From Hoeflea sp. (GTDB lineage: Bacteria; Pseudomonadota; Alphaproteobacteria; Rhizobiales; Rhizobiaceae), in contig NZ_NVXQ01000002.1 of NCBI RefSeq assembly GCF_002733955.1, positions 124,001 to 188,000 on the forward strand: a stretch of DNA of 64,000 nt, written 5' to 3'. The notes under the pieces were generated by a model that was given only the letters and a program-made list of their open reading frames with translations, had not been told where the DNA came from and made no database searches. The position numbers were made by a program, and so were the translations under genes. Positions 39,163-49,300 of the stretch are shown one piece after another. Within the stretch, counting starts at the first letter, position 1; each line of letters starts with the position of its first letter.

Positions 39163-40386
39163 TCAGCTTTGTTTGTTCTTGTTGTAGACGTCGAAAATCA
39201 CCGCTGCGAGCAGCACCAGGCCCTTGATCACCTGCTGGTAATCAATGCCGATGCCCATGATCGACATGCCATTGTTCATCACACCCATGATGAAGGCCCC
39301 GACCACGGCACCGACGATCTTGCCGACCCCGCCCGACATCGACGCGCCGCCAATGAACACTGCGGCAATGACATCGAGCTCGAACGAGACACCGGCTTTC
39401 GGCGTCGCGGTGTTGAGCCGCGCTGCGAAGACCAGGCCCGCAAGCGCTGCCAGCATGCCCATGTTGACGAAGGTCAGGAAGGTTAGCCGTTCGGTCGGAA
39501 TTCCCGACAGTTTCGCTGCCTTCTCGTTGCCGCCAAGCGCATAGATGCGGCGGCCGAGCGTGGTGGATTCGGTCAGGAACGCATAGATGATGGTCAAGAC
39601 ACCCATGGTAATCAGCACATTCGGCAACCCGCGGAATGTCGACAGCTTGTAGGAGACGAAGATGATCGCGCCGGCCACGATCAGATTGCGGGCAACGAAG
39701 AAACTCAGCGGCTCGGCCACCATGCCATAGGCCTTGTTGCGGGCCCGTCCGCGCAGGCCCATCCAGACGATCAGGCCTGCAATCACGATGCCGGTGACAA
39801 GTCCGAAGCCATTGAGCCGATCAACACTGAAAAGCGTTTTCACGAAGGGCAGCAGATCGGGAATGAAGCCGGTCGACAACGCCTGGAACTGGCGCGGGAA
39901 CGGTCCGATCGACTGACCTTCCAAGAGCCACAGGGATGCCCCGCGGAATACCAGCATGCCGGCGAGCGTGACGATGAAGGAAGGAATGCGCCAATAGGCG
40001 ATCCAGTAGCCTTGCGCCGCCCCGATCAGAATACCGACCGCCAGGCAGCACGGAATGGTGAGATAGATCGACCAGTCCCAGCTCACCATCATCACCGCAG
40101 CAAGGGCGCCGACGAAGCCGACCACCGAGCCGACCGAAAGGTCGATATGCCCGGCGACGATCACCAGCAGCATGCCCAGCGCCATGATGATGATGTAGCT
40201 GTTTTGCAAGAACAGATTGGTGATGTTGACTGGGCGTAGCATGGTGCCGTCGGTCATCACCTGGAAGAAGGCCATGATCGCGATCAGCGCCAGCACCATG
40301 CCGTAATCGCGCAGGTGATTGGCCAGATACTGGCCGACAGAATTGCCCTGCGCGTCGCTTGATGTTTCTACGGGGTCCGCAGCCAT
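39163..40386 (-). CDS. gguB: Sugar ABC transporter permease, GguB/XylH type
   Basis: Multi-TM; SYIIIMALGMLLVIVAGHIDLSVGSVVGFVGALAAVMM...FIGGASMSGGVGKIVGAVVGAFIMGVMNNGMSIMGIG. Confidence 0.9.
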   Translation of the reverse strand: MAADPVETSSDAQGNSVGQYLANHLRDYGMVLALIAIMAFFQVMTDGTMLRPVNITNLFLQNSYIIIMALGMLLVIVAGHIDLSVGSVVGFVGALAAVMMVSWDWSIYLTIPCCLAVGILIGAAQGYWIAYWRIPSFIVTLAGMLVFRGASLWLLEGQSIGPFPRQFQALSTGFIPDLLPFVKTLFSVDRLNGFGLVTGIVIAGLIVWMGLRGRARNKAYGMVAEPLSFFVARNLIVAGAIIFVSYKLSTFRGLPNVLITMGVLTIIYAFLTESTTLGRRIYALGGNEKAAKLSGIPTERLTFLTFVNMGMLAALAGLVFAARLNTATPKAGVSFELDVIAAVFIGGASMSGGVGKIVGAVVGAFIMGVMNNGMSIMGIGIDYQQVIKGLVLLAAVIFDVYNKNKQS

Positions 40387-40391
40387 GGTCT

Positions 40392-41912
40392 TTAACTCCT
40401 CACGATGAAGGACATGATGCGTTCCTGGCTCGCTTCCGCGGCGGTCAGCTCACCCACAAGGACGCCTTCATTCATCACATAAATTCGGTCACACATGCCC
40501 AAGAGTTCAGGCAGTTCGGACGAGATCATCAACACACCCCGGCCATCGGCCACCAGCTTGTTGATGATGCCGTAAATCTCGTATTTGGCCCCGACATCGA
40601 TGCCGCGGGTCGGCTCGTCGAGGATCAGCACTTTCGGATCGGCAAACAGCCATTTCGACAGCACCACCTTCTGCTGGTTGCCGCCCGACAGATTGACCAC
40701 TTTCTGGAATACGCCCGGCGTGCGGATGTTGATCGCCTTGCGATAGCCCTCCGCGACCTGAATTTCCTCGGCTTCCGAGATGACGCCGTAGGAGGAAACC
40801 TCGGGCAGGTTGGCGAGCGTGATGTTGCGCTGGATGCTTTCATCCAGCACCAGTCCCAGATGCTTGCGGTCCTCGGTGACATAGGCAATGCCCGCATCAA
40901 TGGCGCGGTTCACGGTCGACACATCCACCGCCCGGCCGTCGATCTGCACCTCGCCGCTGATCTTGCGGCCGTAGCTTCGGCCGAACAGGCTCATGGCGAG
41001 CTCGGTCCGCCCTGCCCCCATCAACCCGGCAATGCCGACCACTTCTCCGGCGCGGACATTGAGATTGGCACTGTGAATGACCTGCCGTTCGCTGTGCTGC
41101 GGGTGCCAGACATTCCAGTCGCGCACCTCCATCAGCACATCGCCCGGATTGCTGACCCGTTCGGGAAATCTCTGCGCCATGTCACGGCCGACCATGTCGC
41201 GAATGATACGGTCTTCGGTGATCTCGTCGCTGTCCGCATCAAGCGTTGATATCGCGGCACCATCGCGAATGACGGTCACCCGGTCGGCGATGCTGCGGAC
41301 TTCGTTGAGCTTGTGGCTGATGATGATCGAGGTGACGCCCTGCGCCTTGAGTTCGAGCAACAGATCCAGCAGCGCCTGGCTGTCCTTTTCCGAAAGTGCC
41401 GAGGTCGGCTCGTCAAGAATCAGCAAACGCACATCCTTGGACAGCGCCTTGGCAATTTCCACCAGTTGCTGCTTGCCGACGCCGATGCGGTCGACCAGCG
41501 TGCCAGGGGCCTCCGAAAGCCCGACCTTTTTCAACAGTGCTTCAGTGCGCTGGAAGGTTTCGTGCCAGTCGACGATGCCGTGCCTGGCGCACTCATTGCC
41601 GATGAACAGGTTCTCGGCAATCGACAAAAGTGGCACCAGGGCCAGTTCCTGGTGGATGATGATGATGCCGACGTCTTCGCTCTGGGTGATGCCGGAAAAT
41701 TCGGCGAGTTGGCCGTCATAATGGATTTCGCCATCATAGGAGCCGGTCGGATAGACGCCGGACAGAACCTTCATCAAGGTTGATTTGCCAGCGCCGTTTT
41801 CACCCACCAGCGCGTGGATTTCGCCTTCCATGACAGTCAGATTGACCGCATTGAGTGCCTTCACGCCGGGAAACGTCTTGGTTATGGAGCGCATCTCCAG
41901 AAGCGGGGTCAT
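40392..41912 (-). CDS. gguA: Sugar ABC transporter ATP-binding protein, GguA/XylG type
   Basis: Two ABC modules: [71 protein letters not shown]. Confidence 0.93.
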   Translation of the reverse strand: MTPLLEMRSITKTFPGVKALNAVNLTVMEGEIHALVGENGAGKSTLMKVLSGVYPTGSYDGEIHYDGQLAEFSGITQSEDVGIIIIHQELALVPLLSIAENLFIGNECARHGIVDWHETFQRTEALLKKVGLSEAPGTLVDRIGVGKQQLVEIAKALSKDVRLLILDEPTSALSEKDSQALLDLLLELKAQGVTSIIISHKLNEVRSIADRVTVIRDGAAISTLDADSDEITEDRIIRDMVGRDMAQRFPERVSNPGDVLMEVRDWNVWHPQHSERQVIHSANLNVRAGEVVGIAGLMGAGRTELAMSLFGRSYGRKISGEVQIDGRAVDVSTVNRAIDAGIAYVTEDRKHLGLVLDESIQRNITLANLPEVSSYGVISEAEEIQVAEGYRKAINIRTPGVFQKVVNLSGGNQQKVVLSKWLFADPKVLILDEPTRGIDVGAKYEIYGIINKLVADGRGVLMISSELPELLGMCDRIYVMNEGVLVGELTAAEASQERIMSFIVRS

Positions 41913-41948
41913 TGCTGCATCTCGGTATCGAGTAAATGGGGATCATGA

Positions 41949-41980
41949 TCCGGGCCGCGCGTTGGAGCACGCGGCCCGGA
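41949..41980 (-). terminator. Stem-loop between chvE-like and gguA-like genes
   Basis: TCCGGGCCGCG-N10-CGCGGCCCGGA, perfect 11-bp stem. Confidence 0.75.
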
Positions 41981-42004
41981 CTGCATGCGGCTGCTTGGGT
42001 CAGC

Positions 42005-43069
42005 CTACTTGATCTGGTCCATCGTGTAATAGCCCGAACCGATGACGATCTCTTCCCAGTTCGACTTGTCGACCGAGACCGGCTCCAGCAGATAGGAGTC
42101 GACCACCTTGACGCCATTGTCATAGGTCGAGGTGTCGTTGATTTCCGGCGTGCCGCCCTGCAGCAGAGCGTCGACCATGCCGACGGTGACGCGGGCCAGT
42201 TCGCGGGTGTCCTTGAACACGGTCGAATACTGCTCATCCGCCAGGATCGACTTGACCGACTGCACTTCCGCGTCCTGTCCCGTAACGATCGGCATCTTCA
42301 GATCGCCGGATCCGTAGCCGACGCCCTTGAGCGAAGACAGGATACCGATCGACAGGCCGTCATAGGGCGAAAGCACGCCGTGAACCTGCTTGTCGGTGTA
42401 ATGGGCCGAAAGAAGGTTATCCATGCGGGCCTGCGCCACTGCACCGTCCCAGCGCAGCGTGCCGACCTTGTCCATGCCCATCTGGCCGGACACGATGACG
42501 ATGTCGCTGGAATCGATCAGCGGCTGCAACACGCTCATGGCGCCGTTGTAGAAGAAGAAGGCATTGTTGTCGTCGGGCGAACCGCCGAACAGTTCGACAT
42601 TGTAAGGTCCGTCACCGAAACGCTCTTTCAGGCCGGCAACAAGCGATGAAGCCTGCTGCACACCGACCTTGAAATTGTCGAAGGTGGCGTAATAGTCGAC
42701 ATTGGCGCTTTCGCGGATCAGCCGGTCATAGGCAATCACCTTGATGCCCGATGCGGCGGCATTTTCCAGCGCGTTCGACAGCGTGGTGCCGTCGATTGCC
42801 GCAATCACCAGAACATCGACACCCTTGGTGATCATGTTCTCGATCTGCGCCAGCTGGTTTGGAATGTCGTCCTCAGCATATTGCAGATCGGTCTCGTAAC
42901 CGGCAGCGGTGAACTGCTCGACCATCGAGTTGCCGTCCGAGATCCAGCGCGCGGATGATTTTGTCGGCATGGCAATACCGACGGTGCCCTTGTCCTGCGC
43001 CAGAGCGGGCATCGAAATCAGACCGACGCCGAACGCAACTGTCGCCAAAATTGAAGTAAGTTTTCTCAT
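42005..43069 (-). CDS. chvE: Multiple-sugar-binding periplasmic protein, ChvE-like
   Basis: [94 protein letters not shown]; operon context with gguA/gguB and divergent LysR. Confidence 0.9.
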   Translation of the reverse strand: MRKLTSILATVAFGVGLISMPALAQDKGTVGIAMPTKSSARWISDGNSMVEQFTAAGYETDLQYAEDDIPNQLAQIENMITKGVDVLVIAAIDGTTLSNALENAAASGIKVIAYDRLIRESANVDYYATFDNFKVGVQQASSLVAGLKERFGDGPYNVELFGGSPDDNNAFFFYNGAMSVLQPLIDSSDIVIVSGQMGMDKVGTLRWDGAVAQARMDNLLSAHYTDKQVHGVLSPYDGLSIGILSSLKGVGYGSGDLKMPIVTGQDAEVQSVKSILADEQYSTVFKDTRELARVTVGMVDALLQGGTPEINDTSTYDNGVKVVDSYLLEPVSVDKSNWEEIVIGSGYYTMDQIK

Positions 43070-43210
43070 AAAGTCCTCCCGAGACAACGCCTGGCAAGTA
43101 CCCGCCTCCTCCAGTGAGGTCGACCCTGCCGGCCATAAGGATCCAATTGAACCCATGCCAAACTACTGAACTTGTCGCATGCAGTTCAAATGAATAGATT
43201 GACATTCTGT

Positions 43211-43226
43211 ATATCAAATTTGATAT
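43211..43226. promoter_or_regulatory. Perfect 16-nt palindrome in the chvE/gbpR intergenic region
   Basis: ATATCAAATTTGATAT; candidate LysR-type regulatory site. Confidence 0.6.
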
Positions 43227-43230
43227 CTGG

Positions 43231-44169
43231 ATGATGGTCATTTCATCCCGCAGTCTCCAGCTCAAGGACTTCCGCCTGATCCAGTCGATCCACGAAACAG
43301 GTCAGCTGGGGCTCGCCGCCGAGCAGATGGCAATGTCCCAGCCCGCAGCCTCGCGCATGCTCGCCAGCATCGAGCGGTTGGTCGGCGGGCCGGTGTTCCT
43401 GCGCCGCCCAAAGGGCATGACGCCGACTCCGGTCGGAGAAACCTTGATTCGCAACGGCCACAATCTGCTCAACGGCCTCGATCAGACGCTGCGGGAAATC
43501 TCCTCTGTCAGCGAGGGGCTCGCCGGCACGGCCCGCGTCGGCTCTGTCACCGATGGCTCCGTGGCCTTTGTCGTGCCCGCCATCCAGGAGCTGAAGAAGA
43601 CCGCCACCGGTGCCGACATCCATGTCGATGTCGCGCCCAGCGATGTTCTGGTCGAAGGCCTGTTTCGCGGCGAGTATGATTTCGTGCTGTCACGGATTCC
43701 GCCGAAATACGACAAGCGCCAGCTCGAGGTTCGCCATGGCCGGCATGAGGAGATCTGTTTCATGGCGCGGGCCGGGCATCCGCTGGCGCAAGCACCGGTC
43801 GCGCCGCTTGCAGGTCTCGCCTCCTGCGAATGGGTGATCCAGGCGCCGCATACGCCGTTGCGCCAGGCGGTGGAAGCGGTCTTCGTCTCGGCCGGGGTGG
43901 AACTGCCCGATGACATCGTCAATACCACCTCCATGCTGGTCATGGTTGCCTATCTCGCATCCTCGGACGCGCTGGCGCCAATTCCGCGACAGGTCGCCGA
44001 TCTGTTCGTGGCCAGCGGGCTCGCAGGAGGCCTGACGACGCTCGAGCCGGAAGAGAAGATCCTGGTCAGCCCCTATTTCCTGATCACCCGCAGGAACGTG
44101 ATGATGAGCGCGGTGGCGACCCGGCTGCGCGATCTGGTTCATGCCGCGATGAATCGTTCTCCCGGCTGA
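43231..44169 (+). CDS. gbpR: LysR-family regulator, GbpR-like (galactose-binding-protein regulator)
   Basis: LTTR HTH (LKDFRLIQSIHETGQLGLAAEQMAMSQPAASRMLASIERLVGGPVFLRRPKGMTPTPVGE), divergent from chvE-like gene as in Agrobacterium. Confidence 0.88.
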   Translation: MMVISSRSLQLKDFRLIQSIHETGQLGLAAEQMAMSQPAASRMLASIERLVGGPVFLRRPKGMTPTPVGETLIRNGHNLLNGLDQTLREISSVSEGLAGTARVGSVTDGSVAFVVPAIQELKKTATGADIHVDVAPSDVLVEGLFRGEYDFVLSRIPPKYDKRQLEVRHGRHEEICFMARAGHPLAQAPVAPLAGLASCEWVIQAPHTPLRQAVEAVFVSAGVELPDDIVNTTSMLVMVAYLASSDALAPIPRQVADLFVASGLAGGLTTLEPEEKILVSPYFLITRRNVMMSAVATRLRDLVHAAMNRSPG

Positions 44170-44202
44170 CCTGACCGTGACCGCGGTTGGTCGCCGCTCC
44201 GC

Positions 44203-46320
44203 TCAGTTTGTCTCGATGAAGACGCTGACGCTGGCGGCCCGGCCCTTCGCGTCCATCACGGTCAGCGTCGAGGCGCCCGGGCTGTCGGGTGTCCAGTTGA
44301 GCACCCGCCGGCGCGTCGGCTTCGGCAGGGCATGCCCGTTGGCGATCAGCCGGTATGGCCCTGCCCCACCCTGCAGCTTGATCACCAGCGGCATCCGCGG
44401 ACCGGATCCGCCGGAGCCGAGCGCGACCCGCGCGCCCTGCGGCGGGTAGACGATCCGCGGTGGCAGCGATCCATCGGCGGCGGTGGCGCTCGATGTTTCA
44501 ACGCGGGTTTTGAATTTTCTCAACGCATGGGGCAAGGCCGCCCTGGCCTGCAAAGCAACGCCGGCCGGCGGCGGGGCAAGATCGACCCGGTCGACCCCGG
44601 CCCGGGCAAACGCCTCGAACAGCAGCGGTGCGGCTGTGTCGATGCCCGACAGCCCCGGTACCGGTGCTGCATCTGGTCGTCCGACCCAGACGCCGAGCAC
44701 ATGGCGGCCGTCAAATCCGATCGCCCAGGCATCGCGGTAGCCGTAGGAGGTCCCGGTCTTGTAGGCAATTGCGAGGCGCGGCACGCCCTGCGGAGCGTTG
44801 ACCCCGGCAAGAATATCGGCCACCTGCCAGCTGGCAGCCGCCGCCATCACCGGCTGATCCAGTGGCGCGCCGGAGCCCGGATCGGACCCGTCATGAAGCC
44901 TGCGCGCCATGCCCTCATTGACGAAGGCGGTATAGAGCTGCACCAGATCGCGGAGACTGACGCCGGCCCCGCCAAGCCCGATGGCCAGTCCCGGAGCGCC
45001 GCCCGGCGGCAGGTCGAGCTCGGTGCCGCCGCGCCGGAGCCGCGACAGCAGCCGTTGCGGCCCGACCGCGTCCAGCAACCGCACCGCAGGCACGTTAAGC
45101 GAGAAGCCGAGCGCCTCGCGGATGTTCACTTCGCCCATGTAGCCCCGGTCGAAATTGCGTGGCCGGTAGCCCGAAAAATCGGCCGGCGCATCGTCGATCA
45201 GCGTTTCAGCCGCAATCAGCGCGTCCTCGAAGGCCAGACCATAGATGAATGGCTTCAGCGCCGATCCGGGCGAGCGGGTGGCGCGGCTCATGTCGATTGC
45301 CCCGGCGCGGGCGGCGTCGAGATATCCGGTGGAACCGATGCTGGCAATGATCTCCCCGGTGCGGCCATCGGCGAGCAGCATGGCAAGCGACTGTTTCGGA
45401 CCGAGCCGGCTGACGCTTTCAACGGCAAGCTGTTCCATCCGCTGCTGGACATGGGCATCAAGGGTCAGCCGGATCGTCTTTGTGTCGGGTTGCGCCTGGA
45501 TCGCGGCATCCGCCGCATGAGCGGCCAGATCCGGCATGGCCAAACGCCGGCCCGGCAGCTTTGCAGCCGCAGCGCGGACAATTTCGCTTCGCGGGATCAG
45601 GCCGGCTTCACCCATCCGGGCAAGCACCCGATTGCGCGCCGCAACCGCCGTGGCATGATGCCGGTCGGGGCGCCTGGCTTCCGGTGATTGCGGCAGGGCG
45701 ACCAGCAGCGCGGATTGCGACAGGCTGAGTTTCTTCGGCTCGCGTCCGAACCAGGCGAGGCTCGCAGCCCGCACCCCCTCCAGATTGCCGCCATAGGGCG
45801 CCAGCATCAGGTAGCGCGCCAGAATTTCGTCCTTGCTCAGGCGGCGCTCGATCTGCAGCGCCCGCGCCATCTGCCTGAGCTTGGCGGACACCGACCTCTC
45901 GCTGCGCGGTTCGATCAGCCGCGCCAGCTGCATGGTGATGGTCGACGCCCCAGAGACGATCCGCCCGCCATTGAGCACCAGCTGCATTGCGGCGCGGCCA
46001 ACGGCCAGCAGATCAACGCCCGAGTGGCTGCGGAAGCGGCGGTCCTCATAGGCAATCAGCATGTTGATATAGTCGGGATCCACCGCCTCAAGCGACACCG
46101 GCAGCCGCCAGATGCCCGATTGCGTGGTGTAGGCGCGCAGCAGGGTTCCGTCCCGGGCGACAACGTCACGGGAGACATCAGCGGCAGTCTCGAGCGGCGG
46201 CGGGTAGGCTCTGTCGAGCCGGTCGAGGAAGAACCAGCCGGCAACAAGCAGCATCAGGCATCCCGCCAAGCTGCCCGCCACCAGCCGCCAGCGATAGTGG
46301 ATGCCGCGCAAACCCATCAT
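44203..46320 (-). CDS. pbpC: Penicillin-binding protein 1C
   Basis: GT51 domain (YEDRRFRSHSGVD, GASTITMQLARL), transpeptidase (RSPGSALKPFIYGLAF, KTGTSYGYRDAWAIGFD), C-terminal PBP1C domain. Confidence 0.95.
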   Translation of the reverse strand: MMGLRGIHYRWRLVAGSLAGCLMLLVAGWFFLDRLDRAYPPPLETAADVSRDVVARDGTLLRAYTTQSGIWRLPVSLEAVDPDYINMLIAYEDRRFRSHSGVDLLAVGRAAMQLVLNGGRIVSGASTITMQLARLIEPRSERSVSAKLRQMARALQIERRLSKDEILARYLMLAPYGGNLEGVRAASLAWFGREPKKLSLSQSALLVALPQSPEARRPDRHHATAVAARNRVLARMGEAGLIPRSEIVRAAAAKLPGRRLAMPDLAAHAADAAIQAQPDTKTIRLTLDAHVQQRMEQLAVESVSRLGPKQSLAMLLADGRTGEIIASIGSTGYLDAARAGAIDMSRATRSPGSALKPFIYGLAFEDALIAAETLIDDAPADFSGYRPRNFDRGYMGEVNIREALGFSLNVPAVRLLDAVGPQRLLSRLRRGGTELDLPPGGAPGLAIGLGGAGVSLRDLVQLYTAFVNEGMARRLHDGSDPGSGAPLDQPVMAAAASWQVADILAGVNAPQGVPRLAIAYKTGTSYGYRDAWAIGFDGRHVLGVWVGRPDAAPVPGLSGIDTAAPLLFEAFARAGVDRVDLAPPPAGVALQARAALPHALRKFKTRVETSSATAADGSLPPRIVYPPQGARVALGSGGSGPRMPLVIKLQGGAGPYRLIANGHALPKPTRRRVLNWTPDSPGASTLTVMDAKGRAASVSVFIETN

Positions 46321-49300
46321 GGACCGCCCAGCACCTCCATGAACCCTGTCGCCGTCCGGGCCGCGAGTTCAGGCCGGTACATGTCCTCGACCACCGCTGC
46401 CGGATGGGTGTAGATCCCGGGAGTCACGGCCCGCACCACATAGGCAGCGACGAAATCGCGGTTTGACGTGCTGCGCCGGTCAAATGCCGCCATGAAGCGG
46501 TCGCTGCGAAACTCGGCGTGACTGGCAGAGGTCTCTCCCAACCATGGGAAGTTCTTGAGCTCGGCGCTGCCGACAAGCCGTGGATTGTCAATCGCGAATC
46601 CGGCCGGCAGCAGGTCGGTGACAACCACCCGCGAGGTCCAGGCATTGGCTTCGCGCATCTGCAGCACCACAAGATAGCGCTGGTTCTGCTGAACCGACGA
46701 GGTCGAGGCCGGCTGACCATCCAGCGTGTAGTAGCTGCGGCTGATCTCGAACCCGTTGCCACCGGCGCTGAGCGGCTGCACCGGCGCTGCGATGGTGGTC
46801 ACCACCGCGTCCACCGGGTCGGCGCCCTGATTGACGATGGTCAGCGGATTGTCTCGGATCTCCTCCCCACTCAGCCGGGCCTCATAGGCGCCGGCAAAGG
46901 CCTGGCCGTTGACACTGACCGAGATCGACCTGTTGCCGGCAGCCAGCGCCCGGGCCGCCAGCACCATCCAGGCGTCTTCCTGGGTACTGGTCGATTGCCG
47001 TGCGGTCTTGGCATTGCCGACAAAGCTGATCAGCTCCGGCACGATGCCCGGTGTCGGGGTCGATTCTGCTGCCAGCGCCAGCATCGCCGCCCCGTCGCGC
47101 AAGGCGGATCCATAGTCGTCGCGCCCCCCGATCAGCGTCGCCGTCGAGCGTGCGTGATTGAACGCCGAACGAAAACTCTCAGCCGCCCGTTGCGGATCAC
47201 CGTAAAGCGACAGCGCCGCGCCGATCTGGGCCCGCGCCAGCGGCTGGGCAAAGGCGTCGATCTGGCTGTCGGCGTAATAGCGCAGATCGGTAGCCGCTGC
47301 TTTGCGGTTGCGCGCCAGCACATAAAGCGCATAGGCGATCGAGCTGCCTTCCGAACTCACATCTGTGGTGTAGGCGAGCGCATTCTGCAGATTGTCGAGC
47401 GCCAGCCGGCTCGCCACCGGCGGAACCGAGAATCCCTTTTCCATCGCCCGTGTCAGGAAATCGGTGACATAGGCATCGAGCCAGAGATCGCCCGATCCCG
47501 GGCCCCAGAGGCCGAAACTGCCCGAGGCGGACTGGTAGGCCACAAGCCGGGTAATGGCGTCGTTGATGCGCTTGGTGATCGCATCCGCATCGTCGCCGCC
47601 ATGCGCGTCACCGAGTTCGCTCAGATAGAGCAGCGGCAGTGCCCGGCTGGTGGTTTGCTCAGCGCAGCCATAGGGATAGCGGTCGAGCGCCATCAGCAGC
47701 GAAGCCACGTCGAAGGCCGCGTTGCGCGTGACCCCCACCGTGACCGATGCGCCGTCGAGCAGACTGTCGGCCAGCAACTCGCCGTCGATCCGCAAGGTGC
47801 CGCCACCACCTGCCAGGCTGATGACGCGCTTGGTGGTCACCGGCATCGCGCCGGGGCGCACCGTGATGCGCTCTTCGCGATCAAGCGACAGCCCGTCCGG
47901 ACCGGTGAGCGCGATGGTGAGGACGTCCGGACCGGTCAGGCGTCCCTCGAGCGGCAGTACCAGGCTGCTGCGCGCGCCTGAGGCAAGATTGATCATCTGG
48001 CGCAATCCGCTGCCAGCCTGCACTCGGCCCGAAGCCGTGAACACTTCGACGGAATACTCCCCGGCCGGGCCATCGGTATTGGCCAGTTCGACCAGAACCT
48101 GTGACCGGTCGCCGGGCGCGAGAAACTGCGGCAGGCTGGCACTGATGACGACGGGATCCCGAATGATCACGTCGCGCGTTGCGTGCCCCAGTGCGCTGGC
48201 GCTCCAGGCCACCGCATTGATCCGCACCGTTCCGTTGAACTGAGGCATGTCGAACGTCACGCTTGCCGTCCCGTCAGGGCCGACTGCGACCGGGCTTTCA
48301 AAGAACGCCACCAGTTTCTCGCGCGGCGGACTGCCTTCGGAGCGCATCATCGCGCCGTCTCCGCCGGAGCGGATACGCCCGGTTACGCCGGCGGAACCGT
48401 CAATCAGGCGGCCGTAAAGGTCGCGGATTTCGAGCCCAAGCGCCCGCTGACCAAAATACCAGCTTTCCGGATCGGCTACTTCGTGCCGCGTCAGGTTGAG
48501 AATGCCGACATCGACAGCCGAGACGCTGACATAGGCCGCCTCGCCCGGTTTGAGCCCGGCAAGTGTCACCGGAATCGTGAACGCCCCGCGCGGCGTGGCC
48601 TGTTCGGGCAGATCGAGGCTCACCGAGAGCTTGCGCGCTTCCGGATCAACCGCCAGCCATTTGACACCGATCGAGCGCATCGGCAGCCGCGATTGCGCGT
48701 CACCCGGCCGGTAGAGGGTGGCGGTGACATAGGCGCCCGCACCCCATTCCTCGGTCACTGGAAGCTCGATGGTTGCACCAGCCTCGTCCACCGTCGCGGT
48801 AACGGTTTCGATCAACCGCTCCGAGCCGACCGTGATCAGCGCCTCGCCGGCAAAGCGTGGCGAAATCCGCAACTGCGCAATATCGCCGACCTTGTAGCTC
48901 TCCTTGTCGAGCGCAATCTCCAGCCCGTCGGGCGTTTCGATTGACTTGCTTTCGACATGCCAGCCGGCATCAAACAGCACGCTGCTCTCCGCGCCCTCGG
49001 CGCCGGTGACGTCGAGCCGGTAGCGGCCCCAGTCCACAATGGCCGAGAGTGATGCAGGCGCGTCATTGGCGACATCGACCTCGCCATCGGCGATTTCCGT
49101 GGTGAAATCAACAACTTCATAATTCCAGGAATTGCCCTGACGGTACCATTGATAGTTTCGCTCCACCTTGACCAGCGACCAGGAGACCCCTTGCATCGCT
49201 ATGCGCACGCCGTCCGCATCCACCGAGATCACCTGGAACGCCGCCTCGCTGTTCTCCGGAACCTGGCCATCCTCGAACAGCGGCTTGATGCCGATCCGCG

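Noticed and set aside
46518-47981. 487-aa plus-strand ORF opposite the alpha-2-macroglobulin gene
   Set aside because: Shadow ORF without motifs, inside an intact conserved gene.
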